NCBI GenBank assembly: GCA_020081605.1
Contig: JAHREC010000013.1
Location: 3,658,001 to 3,722,000, forward strand
Direction: 5' to 3'
Source of the DNA: Albifimbria verrucaria
Lineage: Eukaryota > Ascomycota > Sordariomycetes > Hypocreales > Stachybotryaceae
Length of the DNA stretch: 64,000 nt
This document shows, piece after piece, positions 47,060-58,603 of the stretch. The notes beneath the pieces were generated by a model that worked only from the letters and a program-made list of their open reading frames with translations, ran no database searches and was not told the origin of the DNA. Position numbers and translations under genes: made by a program. The stretch's first letter is position 1, and every line of letters starts with the position of its first letter.

Positions 47060-49956
47060 TTCTGAAGCAGTAGGTCAGTGAAAACGTTTCCTTCGACCTC
47101 TCAAACCGATACATAGTGTGAAACCAGTCGTAGTATGGAAGGGGGCCGTGGGGCGTGTGCATCCCACACCTCGCTGAAGACATCGCACTAATATTGTGCT
47201 TCACCCCTCACAGTTTTATCTTGGAGCTAAAGAGCGAGATGATTAGCAAAAGTAAATTAGACGCAAAATTCAGGAAGAGTTTTTGTGGCATTTGCAGATA
47301 TTGTGATGAACAGCCCGGGAGAAGGGAGCGGACGCGGCGGCAAGCCCAAGTCAAGTCGTCGTCATCCGGTGGAGAGCTTGTTTGTTTGAGACGGCGCCGA
47401 TCGTCAGTCGACTGTGGATTGTGATCTTTCGGATGCTTGGACGACGTGAAAGCGATCGTCGGGGGTCAGTGGGGCCCCAGGTCCAGGTCGAGTGCCGCGG
47501 CCGTATAGGCCGGCTGTTGCAACAGGATATGTAAAGGCGTGCTCGCTTGCTTGCCCAGCACAGGGCAGGGAATGACTCCGGCTGCCGTAAGCCAGGCACC
47601 GGCACAGGCGAAATAGAGTAACGGCGAGTGCTGGGGCGGAATCCAGGGGCTAAGGCCCAGAGGCAGAGCGAGCGAGCTAATCGAGAGTGCCAAGGCACAT
47701 CAGTTCCGCAGACAAGCTTTACCCCTGCTAAGTTGCGGCGCCAGGGCTTGTTTAAAGGCTCGTGGATGCATCATCCTTATGTAGTCGACCTACCGAATGG
47801 CGAAGGTATCGACAGGTTCGAAGCGACTGATCGGCCCACGCGCAGCCGATGGCATTCCCTTAGGGTATTTCCAGGTTTCTCGACGAATCTTCCCTGCGTG
47901 CCTGGCCCTGATCAGCATTCTCTCCCAGCCTCAGCGCCTGTCCGCCGCGGGTACGACAGGAAGATCGTTGAGCGAAAGGAGATGGCTGGCGGTACGCATG
48001 AAGCTATACAGTGTGTTGGTATCCACGTTAGCCTTAGACGCTGATGTAGTCTGAGTTAGTACTACTAACACAGGTACCTAAGGTGCCTACTTTAGTAGGT
48101 AGGGCAGGGAGGTAGGTATGTAGGAAGATAGCTTGGACAGCTACAGTAGGTTATGGCGTCCGTGGCCAACGCTCAGTCTCCCCAGGTGCATTTCATTCCA
48201 ATCCAAAGCAGGCAAACGAAAGGATTTGCATTGATGGATGCGAACGGTGATGCTAAACAAGTGAGAGTGTGCCGGTGGCTTTACAAATGGTTTGTTACAG
48301 GCAGCCTTGGCTTTCTTGTTGTCGAAATGCCTTGTTAGGCTTAAGCTACGAGGAGATGCCCCAAGAGAGAAATGTTCCATTCATAGGAAATGGAAGCGTC
48401 CGTGGTGCCACGAGAGGTACCTGGCCGGCGGCACGAGTTTGCCGGTGAAGCAATGTACCCTGCTTTTTTATCTTCTTTTACTGGTACTGTATTCTTCTCG
48501 TTCTCCTGGGGGTGGTTTCGGGTGCTGGAACCAGGGGACGCACAGGTGCCTTTGGCCATTTTTGGGAGGCCAGTGCCTGTTCGCTTCCCTGGATTGGACC
48601 CAAGGGAAAGGCAAGAGGGAGGGGCGTGTGCGTGCTTGCCTGCTGTGCACACGCCGCTGTTGATTTTCTTTCTTTCTTTCTTCCTTCTTTCTTGGCCTTT
48701 GCCTTGGCTTGGACTTGACATCCTCCATCTACGTACCACCGCCAATTGCTCATGCTAACCTGTGCTTGATCCCCAAACTAAACTAAACTCAACTCTTTCT
48801 CTCCCTGCCACACGAATGGCTCATTGGACTCTTGCGGATCATTCACCGCGTCTGTCCGTAGACCATGGACGCAGCCAGGCTCGATAGCCTAGCACCTAAC
48901 CCGCTGGCTGCTTGAACGAGAACCCAATTGTGCTTCGCCTTCTACATACCGTGTGCAGAGCGTCGAAGCGTGCGTAATGCCTGTGGGCCGCCTGAGCCCA
49001 TCATTATCTCCCCGTTTTCCAAGCTTCTCACTCGACGATCTCTTACCCCAGATAAGCCCACAGTGGAGTGGTCGCACGACGGGCAAGAGACAAGTCAGTC
49101 CCTTTCCCGCTGCCGTGTCTTCGTTTCTCCCTCCCTGGAAGGGGAACCTTCATCTCTACTTTTGCGAGAGCCAAGCTGAAGCTCCGACTTCTTGCTCTGC
49201 ACCTGATCTTCCCTTGTCGTGAAATGGTTTCTTGGGAGGGCCCCTCCTTTCCTGTAGGTTAGAAGGAAACGACAAACAGCATCAAACAGCCTTGGTGGGA
49301 AAGCAGAGGAGACCAAAAAAGAGGACCAAGCACTTCGATTTACTATCCCGACACTCCCTTAGTGCACGCCCCTCCCCAGGACGGCCCTTGTGAATCGCTC
49401 CTTGTCTGTGATGGAGCCACTCTCCACCACGACGACAAGGCTCAACCCCTGCTTTGGTTGCTTGGAGGAAACGCTGGGTCATGCTAACGTCCAAGGCGTG
49501 TTGGACGAAGCCGTGCTATCCTAAGGTATGCTCCGTGTATGATACTGTACAACATCGAAGCACGGGAAGGCACAACAGGCCGATCACTTTGGCAATGGGC
49601 CAAAACCATATGTTTTCCCCAGCTCTCTTCCCGTGTCATTACTTCTTCTCTTCCCACTCTCCCTCCTTCTCCTCTCCTCTCCTTTCCTCTTCCCTCTCCA
49701 TTTCAATCTGTTCCTTTTTGTGAATCGTTCTTGTTTCTTTGTTCGTCAAGAGAGTGTTCGTTTGTCTGCCCGCCTGCCTTGAAACGTCCTTCGTTGTTAA
49801 AACCTCTCAAGAGGCTTGCCCTCTCTCCCTCTCTCTCCTCTCCCTCCTCTCTTCCTACATCTTGACTCCCTCCCGGGAGCTCCCTCCAGTCTTTTCCTCT
49901 TCATACACGCCCTCCATAAACCCACCTGACTCGCACGATCTGTATGTTGCTGGACA
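47060..49956. other. Long intergenic region and acyltransferase leader
   Basis: 2.9 kb with only overlapping unsupported ORFs. A palindromic TAGGTA/GGTAC tract lies at 48068-48125. From about 49600 the plus strand is CT-rich and reads as the leader of the acyltransferase gene. Confidence 0.5.
48068..48125. repeat. GGTACCTA/GTAGG repeat tract
   Basis: A second cluster of the same TACCTA/TAGGTA words seen at 4010-4120, in both orientations. Confidence 0.6.
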
Positions 49957-51573
49957 ATGAACGGATACGCCGCCTCCAAACAGTCCTACACCTACGAGGA
50001 GAAGGTCGACCTCCTCGAAGACAGGAGCCCTCAGACCTCGAGAGTGAAAGTGGCCATGTCGATCTAGATGCTCGCTTCAAGCTGCGCAGATGGGCCTCGT
50101 GGGCTTCGTGGTCGTCAATGGCCGCCGCTCCGCCTTTCCGCTGCGCTCCTTGGCGTGTCTTCGTTCGCTTTCTCGTCTTCCTCGTCCCCAGTTTCCTCCA
50201 GGGCCGTCATGCCCGTGAGCAAATTCGACCAGCCAAGCTATCACCGACAGCCTACTTGGATGGCATGCGTGGCCTAGCCGCTCTTTTCGTCTTTTTCTGT
50301 CACTACTTCTACCAGGCTTTTGTCATTGCCGAGAGCTGGGGCTGCGGTGATACCAACTACCAAATTCTGAAGCTCCTTTCCTCCGATTGTGGTACCAGGG
50401 TCCGGCTGCTGTTTGCGTTTTCTTTGTCATCTCAGGTTACGCTTTGTCCTACCGCCCCATGAAGCTCATCCGGAGCCGCTCCTATAACGACCTCGCAACC
50501 ACTATGAGCTCTCTCATTTTCCGACGTGGTATCCGCCTGTACCTTCCCACCGCCATTTCCACTATCATGATCATCTGCCTGCTGCGCATAGGTGCTTATG
50601 AGTGGACCCGCGACTTTGCCAACGACAGGACTTACATGAAGAATGTTGTCGAGCCCCACCCGGACCGGATGGAGGACGGCTACGCTCAGCTTCGGGATTG
50701 GGCTTGGGAGATGTTCAAGTCACTCAATGTATTTACCTGGGATGCTGGTGCTGGAAGGATGGGTAGGTCTCCATGCCTCTTTAAAGTATTTTGCTAATAT
50801 GATGTACAGCCTATGACGTACACCTGTGGACGATTCCAGTCGAGTTCAGATGCTCGCTCTACCTATTCCTGACCATCCTCGGCACCGCGCGCCTCCAGAC
50901 CCGATGGCGATTCCTTGTTGTCTGCGGTTGCATATGGGCAACCTACCGTTACTGTCGATGGGAACTTATCCTTTTCTTCTGTGGCATGCTACTTGCAGAG
51001 ATGGACCATATTCGCGAAGCCCACGTTCCTGTACCAACACTTCCTACCAAGGAGTCGCCTGTACCGACACCTTCCATCTTCGATCGTCTCAAGCCCGCTT
51101 TCTGGATTCTCCTCAGCATTGGCGCCTTATACCTGATGTGCCAGCCCGACGCCCGAGGCGACATTACTCCTGGTTGGGTCTATCTCACCTCTCTCATCCC
51201 TGAATGGTGGAACGTGGAGAAATACCGCTACTGGCAGTCAGTCGGTGCCGTCTTGTTTGTCTTCGCAGTCGGCCACTCACCGTCGTGGCAACGCTTCTTC
51301 AACACAGGCTTTGTGCAATATTTTGGCAAAATCTCATATGCCATCTATCTCATGCATGGACCTGCTATGCACGCCGTCGGCTACCACTGGGAGAAATGGG
51401 CCTACGGTATCACCGGCGTTGAGGGAACCCACTACAATGCCGGCTTCGTCCTCGGCTCTGTCTTCGTTATTCCGACGGTCATTTGGTGGGCCGACGTTTT
51501 CTGGAGGGCCGTTGATATTCCAACAGTCAAGTTTGCGAAGTGGTTTGAGAACAAGCTCATTGTTAAGTCATGA
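49957..51573 (+). CDS. Acyltransferase-3 family integral membrane protein
   Basis: Multi-pass membrane acyltransferase (OafA/OatA-like, acyl_transf_3 family) that probably O-acylates a surface or secreted glycan or lipid. Exons 49957-50762 and 50810-51573. An N-terminal cytosolic part (MNGYAASKQSYTYEEKVDLL) is followed by an Arg-rich segment and a first hydrophobic helix. Family motifs: YLDGMRGLAALFVFFCHYFY (conserved Arg and His), VFFVISGYALSYRP, HLWTIPVEFRCSLYLFL (the H..W..E motif) and SYAIYLMHGPAMHAVGYHW. One-base losses near 50029 and 50382 break the frame; restoring them gives 524 codons. The substrate cannot be deduced. Confidence 0.9.
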
Positions 51574-52207
51574 AATTGTATATAGTAGAAGATTGTGCGG
51601 AGGATTGAGGCATGCTCGCCTTTCCGATTAGGCGGGCCCTATTGTCTTTGGTTGCGATTGCACCAGCAGATGAACTTCATCAACGGCGTTTGGATGGCGA
51701 TTATTATGAATCACCTGGACCGGTTTAAGGATTCACAGGGCATATTTTGGGACCGGGACCACAACTAGAACCCGGATTCGGGGCATACCCAGTTGCATTT
51801 TCTCTTTGTCAGTAGTGCTCAGATACACTACAAGTATAGTTCATTTGACAAAATAAAGCAATTGATCAAGAAATTTGATGCCATACACATTTTAATATGA
51901 TATTTGAACATATATTTATGTTTGGTTGGCCATAACATATGGATGTCTCAGTACCCCAAAAACGTATACTGTTATAATCAGACTGACAGGGACAAGACCG
52001 GATATATGATGGTGGAATGCCTGCACTTGAAGTAGGAGAATCAGTTGACTGGAATATAGAGCCATACGACCATACTGATGTTAAATGGTTCTAAAGGGAA
52101 AAAAAAAATAAAATAAAATAAACGTAAACCGCCGACGTTGACGACATCTACTCAACAGCAATAGTTGATGCAGAGAATCACCAACATAGACAAAAAGATA
52201 AGCGGAT
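51574..52207. other. Intergenic, AT-rich, downstream of acyltransferase
   Basis: AT-rich 3' region, with an imperfect AAAAT run at 52102-52122. No protein gene is supported. The right end is the 3' flank of the tRNA gene. Confidence 0.6.
52193..52197 (-). terminator. RNA polymerase III terminator of tRNA-Tyr
   Basis: TTTTT on the minus strand, ten bases past the 3' end of the tRNA. Confidence 0.7.
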
Positions 52208-52295
52208 CTCCCCAACCAGAATCGAACTAGTGACCTTTCGATGAAATTATTTTCAATTACAGTCGAACGTGATAAACCAACTACACCATGGGGAG
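52208..52295 (-). tRNA. tRNA-Tyr (anticodon GTA) with 14-nt intron
   Basis: A full cloverleaf folds by eye. The 7-bp acceptor stem is perfect (CTCCCCA with TGGGGAG). The D-arm is GTGTAGTTGGTTTATCAC. The anticodon stem pairs TTCGA with TCGAA, and the T-arm is ACTAG-TTCGATT-CTGGT. The anticodon GTA lies at 52258-52260. A 14-nt intron (52243-52256) sits one base after the anticodon, as in other eukaryotic tRNA-Tyr genes. The C1-G72 pair is the eukaryotic tyrosine identity pair. B box GGTTCGA is represented by AGTTCGATTC. Confidence 0.88.
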
Positions 52296-52730
52296 GCGAT
52301 GGGATAAAAGCTGCTAATTGTATACTATATCCCTCACACCAAAGCGGAGCAAAGCTCCTCCGATGGTGCATCAGTGGTGGGCCCTGATTGGCCCGTCTGG
52401 GACATACAGCTTCCCATATCTCCTCGATGAGTTAGCCTAAACTTTCATTTGGCCATTCTTGGAAGTTTACGTATTGGCTCATGTTGGAATTGCTAAATGG
52501 TAGAGATGGGGTTTTGCTTGAGCCCGGAGCTTCGGTTGAGACGGTCTCTGTTGTTAGGGGAGGAGGACATCTTATAGAGGACCCGGCACTTTCTGGAAAA
52601 GTTGTGGCAATATTTCTCCTGGTGATACACGATTTTGCATAATTCAACGCTGATGTTATGTATAATGTCTAATTCATGGAGCTATTTTCCTACTCTTACT
52701 TATCGACTGCTGTCCAATGTTGGTCCGTGA

Positions 52731-54591
52731 CTATTCTTCGTCATCTCTGGAGTAGACTCTCTTCCCGGCAACCCACGTCTCTCGCACGCTCATACTCCGC
52801 AGCTTCTCAGTATCCATGCCCTCGAGTGGCTCATCGAGTACTACCCAGTCCGCGAAAGCACCCTTCTTGATAACGCCTGCCTTGCCGTCTAGGAACGCAC
52901 CATGGGCAACACCTGTCGTGAAGCCCAACAACGCCTCATCCAGGCTGAGGGCCTCTTCTGTGTGCCAGCCCTCCTTGCTGCCATTAGCGCCGAGGCCGGT
53001 GTGCGGGTTCTTGCGGGCGACGGCAGCGTATATGCCTTGGAATGGGTCGGCAGGCTCAACTGGGAAATCGCTGCCGAGAACAGGTTTGGCGTCGAGGATG
53101 CTCTTCATGCGGTAGGCTTCGTCCTGTAGACGATGTGAGCCAAGGCGGTTGATGGCGTACTTCATGTCCGAGGTGGCGTGGGTAGGCTGAATCGAGGGAA
53201 TGATTCCAATGGCGTGGAGTCGTTGCTGGTCGTCAGGGTGAATTATCTGGGCGTGCTCGATGCGAAAACGGTGCTTGGCCTGGCATTCCGCCAGGTCTCC
53301 GCCGTGGCACTCCTGCTTCAAGGCCGCTTCCAGTGCATCAATGGCGTAGCGGTTGGCAAGGTCTCCAATGGCGTGGATGTTCACCTGGAAGCCAGCGCCT
53401 GCCCAAGACTTGGCGAGATCCGTAAGCGTTGAGGCATTGACGAGAAGAGAGCCGGACGTAGAAGGGTTGTCGCTGTAGGGCTCAATCATGGCACTGCCCC
53501 AACTTCCGAGGGCACCGTCTAACTCTTCTTAGTCTTGCAGTCGTGAAAAGAAATAGCCTTGAACTTACCAGCAAAGAGCTTAACACTTCTCATCGTAAAC
53601 CTGCCATCGGTGCGATTGTATAGAAGAGCGTTGTCCGGGCAGAATGTGTTGCGCACTTCACACTCTAACATGGCATAAACCCTTACAGTCCACTCATCTG
53701 AGCCAGAGAGTTTATTGTAAAGGGCTAGATCTTCAGGTACCACACCGGCATCATGCATGCCTACGATGCCGAATTCATTTAGTACAGTCATGGCCGACCT
53801 GAGCATTGTTGCTTTGACAAGAGGCCCCGGCTTGGGCCATAATTTGGTAACGTAGTCCATAGCATTGTCGCAGAAGACGCCCATGCCTGGGTTGCGGACG
53901 ATTTCACCGCCTGGAACATCAGGTAGGTCAGCAGGCAGCAGATCAAGAACTGCCTGGGAGACCCAAGAACAGTGGACATCGATACGGTCAAGCATCATAT
54001 GGATGCCTTTGAGCTCACTATCCTGCTCAATATCGGCCTAGGAGGGAGGTGTAAGTAGGGAACACTGCAACTCCCGGTGTGAGGGGCACTTACAGCCGTT
54101 GGCATTCGTCCGAGCAAGGTTTGGTCCCAGCCAACGCCGCGAAGCCATGACGAGCTTGTCCCAGCACCAGGGTTGTCCTGGAGGTAGACCTTGATTCGTC
54201 GACGAACCTCGTCCAGAGAATCGGAGCCAAATAGATCGACGGAATGTAGGAACTCGCCGTACTGTAGCAAATGTCCATGGCCGTCCCACAAGCCGGGGAT
54301 CACATAACCACTCACAACAGCATCATCGGTTTCATCTTGTTGATCCGTCGGCCCATCATTGGATGCATTTTCAGACCAGACCTCCTGGAAAACGCCGTCC
54401 TTGGCAGTAAAGCATTGGGCAGAGGGCTTTTCAGTGTCGTGGGTTCTAATGCCGGTGTAGCAGTACTTGCGAAGCCGGGGAATGTCAGGATGGTCGAGAA
54501 GCGGCTGCTGGAGGCGATAGGCGACGGCTATGGCAACGACAGCGACTGACAGGGTCCAGCCCCAGCGCAGTAACGCCGAAGCGGTAGGCAT
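52731..54591 (-). CDS. Membrane-anchored amidohydrolase (YtcJ/amidohydrolase-3 family)
   Basis: Metal-dependent hydrolase of the amidohydrolase-3 family. Exons 54094-54591, 53569-54037 and 52731-53518, giving exactly 585 codons with no frame error. An N-terminal membrane anchor (WTLSVAVVAIAVAYRL) suggests anchoring in the ER or vacuolar membrane or secretion. Metal ligands visible in order: HGH in LWDGHGHLLQYG, KLFADGALGS (carbamylated-Lys region), His in NIHAIGDLANRYAID, His in FRIEHAQIIHPDDQ and Asp in VLGSDFPVEPADPF. The C-terminal beta domain holds KGAFADWVVLD. Relatives hydrolyse formamides or cyclic amides; the true substrate is unknown. Confidence 0.93.
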
Positions 54592-55698
54592 AACGACCCG
54601 GGGAGAGGACGGTGGGAAACAGAGCCAGGATCAAGCAGTGCACAGTCCACAGGGCAGCTTGTGGTCCTAGCAATGGGGCCCCGTTTTGTAACGAAGCCGA
54701 AGAGGAGTCCCTCGAACGACAGACGAAACAAAGCTGGAGTCGTCTCTAGTCACCACCTCCGGATTCAATTAAATGAATGAATGGAGACGAAGCAGAGAGG
54801 CGGCTAGCAAAGGCAAAGGGGAAATGGCCAAGCGGTCAGTCACAGTCAACATGGCCCTTAAGAGTCACCAACCGATAAGCGCCATTAATGGAAAGAGGCA
54901 AAATTCCTTATCGGCCACTACAGTACAGTACCTTAACAAAATCCAATGTCTTGAACCAGCATGATGTCAAGCCAATGGGACGGACATGCCCAGTCCATTC
55001 CAAAGACCTAGGATTAGAAAAGATGCAAAGGGCTCAAGACACACAACAATAGGGGTTAAGATGAAAGTAAGATTAAAATAAAGCCAACAAAGTAGCAAAG
55101 CAAATCATACAATGCCCTATGGCTGTCGTGACAACTTACTAGTATGACCACTAGATTTACCCGAACGCTAAGTTAATCAACTCCTACTAGTAGGCAAGTC
55201 CAAGTACAGCACTGCAGGAGGTACGCCGCTGTACCTGCTAGGTATACCGGCACCTGTCTTTCCAACCTCACATTCTCATCTGAATCCAGCGCAGTAACCA
55301 CGTGGCTCTGCAAGATCTCAGCCATCGTCGTCGCATTCGCTCGACATCCGTGACAATGAGATGGCCGGGCTCATGAGCCTATCAAAGAATACCACCCGTC
55401 CGGTTCCTGCAGTCAGCCAGCCTTGCGCCTGCAGCCGACCAACTATGCGGGAACGTCAAGTTCACCTGAGACGCCGGCCCTGTCGAATCCAAACAGGACA
55501 AATGACCCGATTGTACTAAATGCGCATAACATCACCGCCGCGCCGTGATTGACTCCCGCTGCCTTTGAACAACTATTTAAACGTTGGATCGCGGCCCAGT
55601 TGCTTCTGCTTTTGTTCGCTAGACTTGGCCTCTTCTACTGGATATACGCCTTTCAGACTGCACAGCTCCGTTTGTAATAGAAAAGACGCACTCTCAAG
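54592..55698. other. Divergent upstream region
   Basis: 1.1 kb between the amidohydrolase and the phosphatase starts. ORFs are unsupported. The amidohydrolase could extend upstream if a frame error hides an earlier Met, since frames near 54670-54730 remain open. Confidence 0.5.
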
Positions 55699-56588
55699 AT
55701 GGCTGTCCCAACCACCGCCGACCTCGACGCTCTCGCAGCCATGGATGTTCAGGTTGCCATTGAGCCAGAGGTGCTCAAACCCGTACTGTCGGCGCCGCCT
55801 TTCATCTCTATCCCTCCCTCATCAACGCGCGCGACATCGGTGCCGTGCCGGGGAGCGCTGTACCGCCAGGCCGCATCTATCGCTGCGGCGTGCTCGATAT
55901 CGCTGCAAAGGACCCGGAGGCTGTTGCCTGGCTCGCCGGTCACGTCACCCGCATCTTTGATATACGGAAGGCCGTCGAGCGCGAGACCGCGCCTGACCCA
56001 TCTATTCCCGGGGTCGAGAATGTCTGGTTCCCGACAGAAGGTCAATATCTCGAGCCCGAGGTGGTCGACTTTGTCGAAGGTGCCGGTAGCGTGGCGTGGA
56101 GGCGGCAGTTACTCAGTGTTACCGATGCGTACAAACCCATCTTCCGCGAAGTGTTGAAGCACATTAGAGACCGCCCGACCGAGGCGTTTCTCTTTCACTG
56201 CACAGGTACGTATATATTCACGGACAATCTATTAAACACCAAGTCTAACATCATGCTAGCGGGTCGCGACCGTACTGGGGTCATGGCAAGCATGCTTCAG
56301 CACTTGGCTGGCACGCCGGCTGATGCCATTGTGCGTGACTACATGCTCTCGCGCATCGGCACTGAGCCCGCGCGCGACAAGCTGCTCGCCTTCATCATGA
56401 CATCCTTAGGTGTCACGGACACCGCATCACCCGGCTTCGTTGACATGGTTAGTTTGCGTCCGCAATACCTAAACGCCTTTCTGCAGGGCCTTGAGGAGCA
56501 GTATGGCGGCTGGGATAGCTACGTCACGAAAACGTTGGGTTTCTCCGATGAGGATTTAGCCAAGATCAAGAAGAACCTGCAGTCGTAA
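55699..56588 (+). CDS. Tyrosine/phosphoinositide phosphatase (Y_phosphatase3 type)
   Basis: Cysteine-dependent phosphatase of the fungal and bacterial Tyr-phosphatase family PF13350. Exons 55699-56205 and 56260-56588. The family substrate loop NARDIG and GRIYRCGVLDIA lie early. The P-loop HCTAGRDRTG (CX5R, with catalytic Cys and Arg) is split by the intron. The C-terminus is TLGFSDEDLAKIKKNLQS. One missing base in the C run near 55815 breaks the frame before NARDIG; restoring it gives 279 codons. Cytosolic; the substrate could be phosphotyrosine or a phosphoinositide. Confidence 0.92.
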
Positions 56589-57585
56589 GAGAGGTAGCGA
56601 CTGTTGTATCAATCCCTGTTACATTACGTTACGTTGCCTTGGATCCGACACAATAGATAGTTCTGCTGTGTACTGTACAGTAGCAGCAGCTCTGTTCGTC
56701 CAAAACAAGGGCTGAGCTTGTGTCACTAGCCTAGAGAATATGGGAAAAAGTTGTTTGGCTATTCTGTCAACTCTGTAACCGAAGGATGCTATCTGACGTC
56801 GTCGGCCTACGATATTGCGTACGGTACCAGAGCGACTGTCATCTTTGGGACCTCACAGACGCACAAAGGGTCGATTTCAGGGTCTCCTGCTTCCGACCCC
56901 GATCAGTACATCCCGCTTTCAAGATCCCTGCATTTTCAGCCCTCCCAGTTGCCAACTTTCCATCGTGCGTCATCTCAAGACTGGGCAGGCCTAGTTGAAT
57001 GTGGATGGTGTGCTCATCCACGGGGCTGTGAGCGAACGTAGCACAGTACATACAGTAGTACAACAGCTGGAACACCCTTGGGATCCCGAAACGTGACAAT
57101 GACATCACGCTAACGAGCCACACTGGGGACCCTGGGCCTATCCCCAAACGGGCGTCCTTAGCCAATCAGGTCAAGCGAGCCACCACACCAGTGACGTTGC
57201 TCAGCCACAAGGGTCTTTCCATGGCCAAGTTTTGGAACCTCCAATCGCTATCATTACAGCACAGTATCTACATCCATGTCAGTGAATATCCTATGGCTCT
57301 CCATGATCGACCAGCGATTACGACTCGCGGGGTGCAGTTGCGGGCCATGATGCCATACCACGGGAAGCAGGCTCGTCATGCCGCTTGGCACGACCTGCTC
57401 AACACCTCGTCTTCAACTATAAAGTTCTTGGGTTGATCAGCCATCAATTCGACTTCTTCTCATCATCAAGATATCACACCAAGCAACATTCACAAACACA
57501 CTCTACCAAGCAAACAAACAAAACTCCTAGTCTTCAAAGACTCTTCAAAACAAAAACTTAAAATAACCCACAAACTTCATTCAAA
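56589..57585. other. Intergenic, upstream of the small His/Thr-rich gene
   Basis: About 1 kb with no supported ORF. It holds a CCAAT box (GCCAATCAGG near 57159) and the TATA box of the next gene. The last 120 bp are A/C-rich leader sequence. Confidence 0.55.
57418..57424 (+). promoter_or_regulatory. TATA box of the small His/Thr-rich gene
   Basis: TATAAAG about 165 nt upstream of the ATG, followed by a CT-rich start region and a CA-rich leader. This layout is typical of strongly inducible Sordariomycete genes. Confidence 0.55.
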
Positions 57586-58017
57586 ATGTTCGGAAGCCGT
57601 CGATCCCACGCCGTCTACAGCTCCTCTCCCCGCTCCGGCTACAGCACTCGTAGCAGCCGCCGCGCTTACGCTGCCCTCGCAGCAGCAGAGGCGGTCTCTT
57701 CAGTCGCCGTCGAGCACCTGCTCACACGCATCACACTCACCATACTCACCACACTCACCACACCACCACCCACCGTGCTCCCGTCACCCACCACAGGCGC
57801 AAGCCCAGTGTCGGGGACAAGATCAGTGGCGCCCTGATGAAGATCAAGGGCAGTCTGACTCGCCGTCCTGGTGTCAAGGTATGCTTCTGAAAGCTAAAAA
57901 CAACATGTACTCTGGAATAATTGCTGACAAAGAGCGTCTCAGGCTGCCGGCACTCGCCGCATGCATGGCACTGACGGACGTGGCTCTCGTCGCCGCTTCG
58001 CTACCCGACGCTACTAA
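57586..58017 (+). CDS. Small basic His/Thr-rich protein of unknown function
   Basis: Two exons (57586-57878, 57943-58017), 123 codons after one missing base near 57720 is restored. I do not recognise a named family. The N-terminus is Ser/Arg/Tyr-rich (MFGSRRSHAVYSSSPRSGYS). A central low-complexity His/Thr stretch (HTHHTHHTHHTHH) follows, then a basic C-terminal core (KISGALMKIKGSLTRRPG and AAGTRRMHGTDGRGSRRR). The core looks conserved rather than random, and the clean intron supports a real gene. A strong TATA promoter suggests regulated, possibly stress- or development-linked, expression. Confidence 0.75.
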
Positions 58018-58603
58018 GCGGACAACCATGATTTTGAAGAAGGCATTCATAATTAGGAGCGGATATTGATGATACCCTGAGGTCTCGATACATGTCTATT
58101 CGAGTACCTCATATGTATGACTACTGTAATAATATTATGATGAGTTGATGCCTAGACACATTGATTGATGCTTTCGTTGCAATTCTCTAGTGTGACTTAT
58201 GTCTGTTACCAAGTCAAAATTTCGCAAACCCCAATACCTCGCTAATAAAACATCATTCACGGAGTGTCCATGAGTAGAGTTATCGTAAGATTGCAAGAGA
58301 TGAATCTGACTGCAAGGGCTTGTGGATAGTGTGTCCATACATGTTGCCATCCCCTATCAGCCCTGAACAACGTCGTCATAACCACCCACCGCATTTGTAA
58401 AAAGTCCGAGTCTGGTTGGTATGTTTAGGCGCGCTAATGAAGTTCATCAACTTCATTAGAGCATGGAATAGGTGGTCGATAAGGGATTGCAAGGCGAGAG
58501 GCTGCTAGCTTGCTCTGGCGGTTACCGTGATAGAAAGTACTCTGTGGTGTTCGCAAGCCATGAAGGGAAGTCCAAGGTGTCGGTAACGAACTTTGATCGC
58601 CTC
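58018..58603. other. Convergent 3' region
   Basis: AT-rich 3' space between the small gene and the unknown 580-codon gene. A near-palindromic GAAGTTCATCAACTTC is seen at 58439-58455. No gene is supported. Confidence 0.5.
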
